From the NCBI GenBank assembly GCA_015680685.1, contig MNCI01037581.1:62970-126969 (forward strand): DNA of 64,000 nt, given 5' to 3'. The notes under the pieces were generated by a model. It saw only the letters and a program-made list of their open reading frames with translations, ran no database searches and was not told the origin of the DNA. Within the stretch, counting starts at the first letter, position 1. The number at the start of each line of letters is the position of its first letter. This DNA is from Gnetum montanum (lineage: Eukaryota > Streptophyta > Gnetopsida > Gnetales > Gnetaceae). Positions 61,653-64,000 of this stretch are shown here, piece after piece. Position numbers and translations under genes: made by a program.

Positions 61653-63246
61653 AAAAGTCCTTTTTCTCCTTGACCCCTGAAGCCTTTTTATAGGGTTCCA
61701 AGGTAGGTAGGGAAGTTACATATTCAAAAATATCTTACCTAACTTCTCTCCCAAGTAACTTGCCCAACAAGTTAGGGAGTATTAACTTAGGAAGTTAGGA
61801 AGTTAGGAGATAAATATTACTTTTGAAAAATAAATCCAATAATTTCATATAATTGTTTACAATTATAGCTTTAATAGCCTTTCATTTTTTACTTGTTTTA
61901 AAATTCTAAAGAATTCTTATTGAAGTTCATAGTGATTTTATAAACAAGGTGATAACATAATATCTACCTTGACATAAATGTTACTAGTACCTTAATCCTA
62001 AATAATTCATGTGCACTTTCACCCATATGAAAATGGCTGGAAAATTTAAATTTGAAATATTAAGACCAAATGTGAAAGTGCCAGGCCTCGACCTGCTAGC
62101 AACTATTTCAAATTATCTTGCCCTGCCGAAAATTATTACCAACAACTGCCATCACAGGAGAAGGCTCAGCCACAGCGTTAGGAAATGTCACCCTCTGTCC
62201 CATAAGATTCTGCAACCGTTCTAACCTTTGCCTCTCACAAGTGCTCTTCTAGTTTTGATGATTATATAGAAATTTTGCAAGGTGTTTTATCCTTGAGCAG
62301 AGCAAATTTGTATCCACTGATGTCGCCATCGAAGCTGGCATTGTCGTGCTTCAAGGAAAGGCTTCCACTGGATCTGTGAAACCTAGAACTGCCACCGCCC
62401 TTGATGTATGCAAACGAGGCATCTCTAGGTCGATCAAACCCTCAGTCACACCTGGAAACCTTATCAATCTCAGATGAGGTGAAGACTTCCTCCTTTGCCC
62501 GCTGGCTACGCTTCCCTCTACCAGATCTGTGTCTCCCTCAGCTAGATCTGGCCAAAGCTGAGGTTGTAGCCTCCACGCACGCGACTGAGGGTTCTTTTCC
62601 ATCTACCACTAACTTCTCATCCATTGCTGTGCATCCTCCCACCATTGGCCATCTATCCTCCGCTCGTACATAGTCTTCCCTCGCCAGTTCTAGAAGTATT
62701 CCTTGAGAATCTGGAGCCATTTCTAGCGATGCCAATGCCCAGGGTGCTGCCCAAGCCCAAGCCGATATCGACATCTCTAATATTTTTGTTGTTTTATTCG
62801 GTCTTTTATGCAACGGAAACCTTCTCATCCTTTGTTAATTAAATTTACCAAATGAAATTTGAAACCTATTGGTAATCCATTCATGAGATCTTCCGCACGC
62901 TTCCAACTCTTAAGTGGATCTTAATAATCCATTATCCAACATTAGCGGGGATTATGCTTTTTACGATAAAAAATTTCATCCTTTGTTTGCTATTCTAATC
63001 TTCAATAAAGGCATTTTAATCTTGCTTTCCAAGAAGGCCTCAACATCAAAATTATTTACCAATGAATGTTTCTTCAAAAATACCCATCAACTCACAATAC
63101 TAAACTGCAAATTTACAACTAGGGATTGTGCCAATTTTAAATAAAATATTCTAAATATTCCATGGAATGGCCAAATGTGCCAACATTTCTGCCCCCTCAT
63201 TTCAAGACTAAGACATACTAAAAATTTTACTAAATTTTTATAGCTG
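61653..63246. other. unassigned sequence with a GC-richer patch at 62240-62850
   Basis: A small ttaggaagttaggaagttag repeat lies near 61790-61808. The patch at 62240-62850 has overlapping open frames on both strands (62401-62673 plus, 62602-62351 and 62828-62538 minus), none with a recognisable domain, so none is called as a gene. Confidence 0.4.
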
Positions 63247-63340
63247 AATAAAAATATTTTTTGAGGAAAATTCCCATTTCACATTAGGTGTGNAAATAAA
63301 AATATTTTTTGAGGAAAATTCCCATTTCACATTAGGTGTG
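63247..63340. other. uncollapsed contig overlap at a single N
   Basis: 46 bases at 63247-63292 recur exactly at 63295-63340 around one N (63293). Assembly artefact of the same kind as at 24781. Confidence 0.95.
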
Positions 63341-63551
63341 ATGGGACAAAAACCTCATTCCTAAGCAAAATCAAACTATACACAACAAACTATACATTAT
63401 CAAGTCCTTCATGGACTATTCTTAGGATGGAAACTAAATTGTGAGGGTTACCCTAGTCGGAATCCTCATCTCTCTAACTATTTCATAGGAAATCTCTGAT
63501 GTGATGAAGGCGGTCCTATTACTCTCGGGCTTGTAGAGCTCTCACCTTGAT

Positions 63552-63927
63552 CTACATGAGCTTTGTCTTCGGCACTTTTCTCATTTTTCTTTTCGGATGA
63601 GAACTTCTGTTCTTCTCCATTAGGTCCTTCATTTTTCTCTCGGGAGACAAAAGCTTCTCCCCATACCCATGATGACTCTTCATAGGTTGGTGGCTCTTCT
63701 CCTTTTTCTTCTTCTTTGGAACAATCTTGATATCACCCCTAAACATTGGACTCTATATCAAAACCTCTAGTGAGAAAAGAAAATTCATCGGACAGCCAAG
63801 CCATAAAAGGACACTCCTTTGGAGCTCCACAAGATCTAGCCTTTAGATAAGCCTTCAATACATGCTCAGGGCAACATGCCATCACATATAGAATAAAAGG
63901 CTTTCTCATTGCTCTCTCAAACTCCAT
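63552..63927 (-). CDS. hypothetical protein, frameshifted, Lys-rich tail
   Basis: The frame 63927-63739 reads MEFERAMRKPFILYVMACC, then LKAYLKARSCGAPKECPF and MAWLSDEFSFLTRG; a second frame 63746-63552 overlaps by a few bases and is very Lys/Ser/His-rich. Together they could be one frameshifted coding sequence. I recognise no family. It could be part of another retroelement whose remainder lies beyond the right edge, or chance. Confidence 0.25.
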
Positions 63928-64000
63928 TAGCTCTTGCTAACCTTCACTACTAAAATTGAATTGAAAGATGATGAAATCTCAAGCAATCTAACCCTCTTTT

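Noticed and set aside
62351-62828. Overlapping frames on both strands as a host gene
   Set aside because: No domain, no splice structure, and open frames on both strands in a GC-rich patch are expected by chance.
1-64000. tRNA, rRNA or host protein genes
   Set aside because: I saw no cloverleaf with A and B boxes, no rRNA sequence, and no coding region outside mobile elements that I could name.

Overview
The window looks like intergenic DNA from a very large, repeat-choked plant genome, most likely a gymnosperm and probably a conifer. Evidence seen directly: AT-rich sequence, several kinds of plant LTR retrotransposon nested in each other, a plant-type L1 LINE, an intron-containing Helitron, a Penelope-like element (PLE) with a GIY-YIG endonuclease, and no credible host gene in 64 kb. 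PLEs of this kind in land plants are known mainly from conifers (the 'Dryad' group), so the conifer call is inference from established knowledge, not proof.

Layout. 1-7370 (minus): two related Ty3/Gypsy elements of Tat-like type lie head to tail. Element A runs off the left edge, and element B keeps gag but no pol. Each has a candidate primer binding site, and B carries a 40-bp minisatellite in its leader and a ~182-bp tandem array in its LTR. 7371-27858 (plus): a composite Ty3/Gypsy element (copy C1) has gag-1 remnant, LTR-like promoter region, leader ORF, gag-2, protease, RT-RNase H, integrase, 2 kb of noncoding sequence and an unidentified accessory ORF. A ~5.95-kb L1 LINE sits in it at 17219-23169 with 16-bp target-site duplications. 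About 28885-35290 (minus): a Helitron whose Rep-helicase gene is open over four exons (1423 codons). 35291-39683 (plus): copy C2, with gag-1 and the LTR-like region only. 39684-41955 (minus): a decayed PLE. 41956-42340: a gag scrap. 43068-54712 (plus): copy C3, a close relative of C1 lacking about 4 kb of protease-RT-RNase H. 54713-59944 (plus): a 5'-truncated chromovirus-like Ty3/Gypsy element. 59945-60371: a scrap of the C family. 60372-64000: mostly unassigned sequence with a 22-base C tract and a lysine-rich hypothetical ORF.

How it fits together. Nearly all coding sequence except the Helitron gene is broken. The stops are mostly TAG/TAA/TGA where CAG/CAA/CGA/TGG would be expected, as methylcytosine deamination produces. 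C1 and C3 share many of the same premature stops over more than 10 kb, so they were copied after decay began (segmental duplication or mobilisation in trans). The Helitron is the youngest-looking autonomous element. The assembly contains two long N gaps and four single-N joins. At two of the joins the flanking sequence is written twice, and at another about 91 bp is probably missing.
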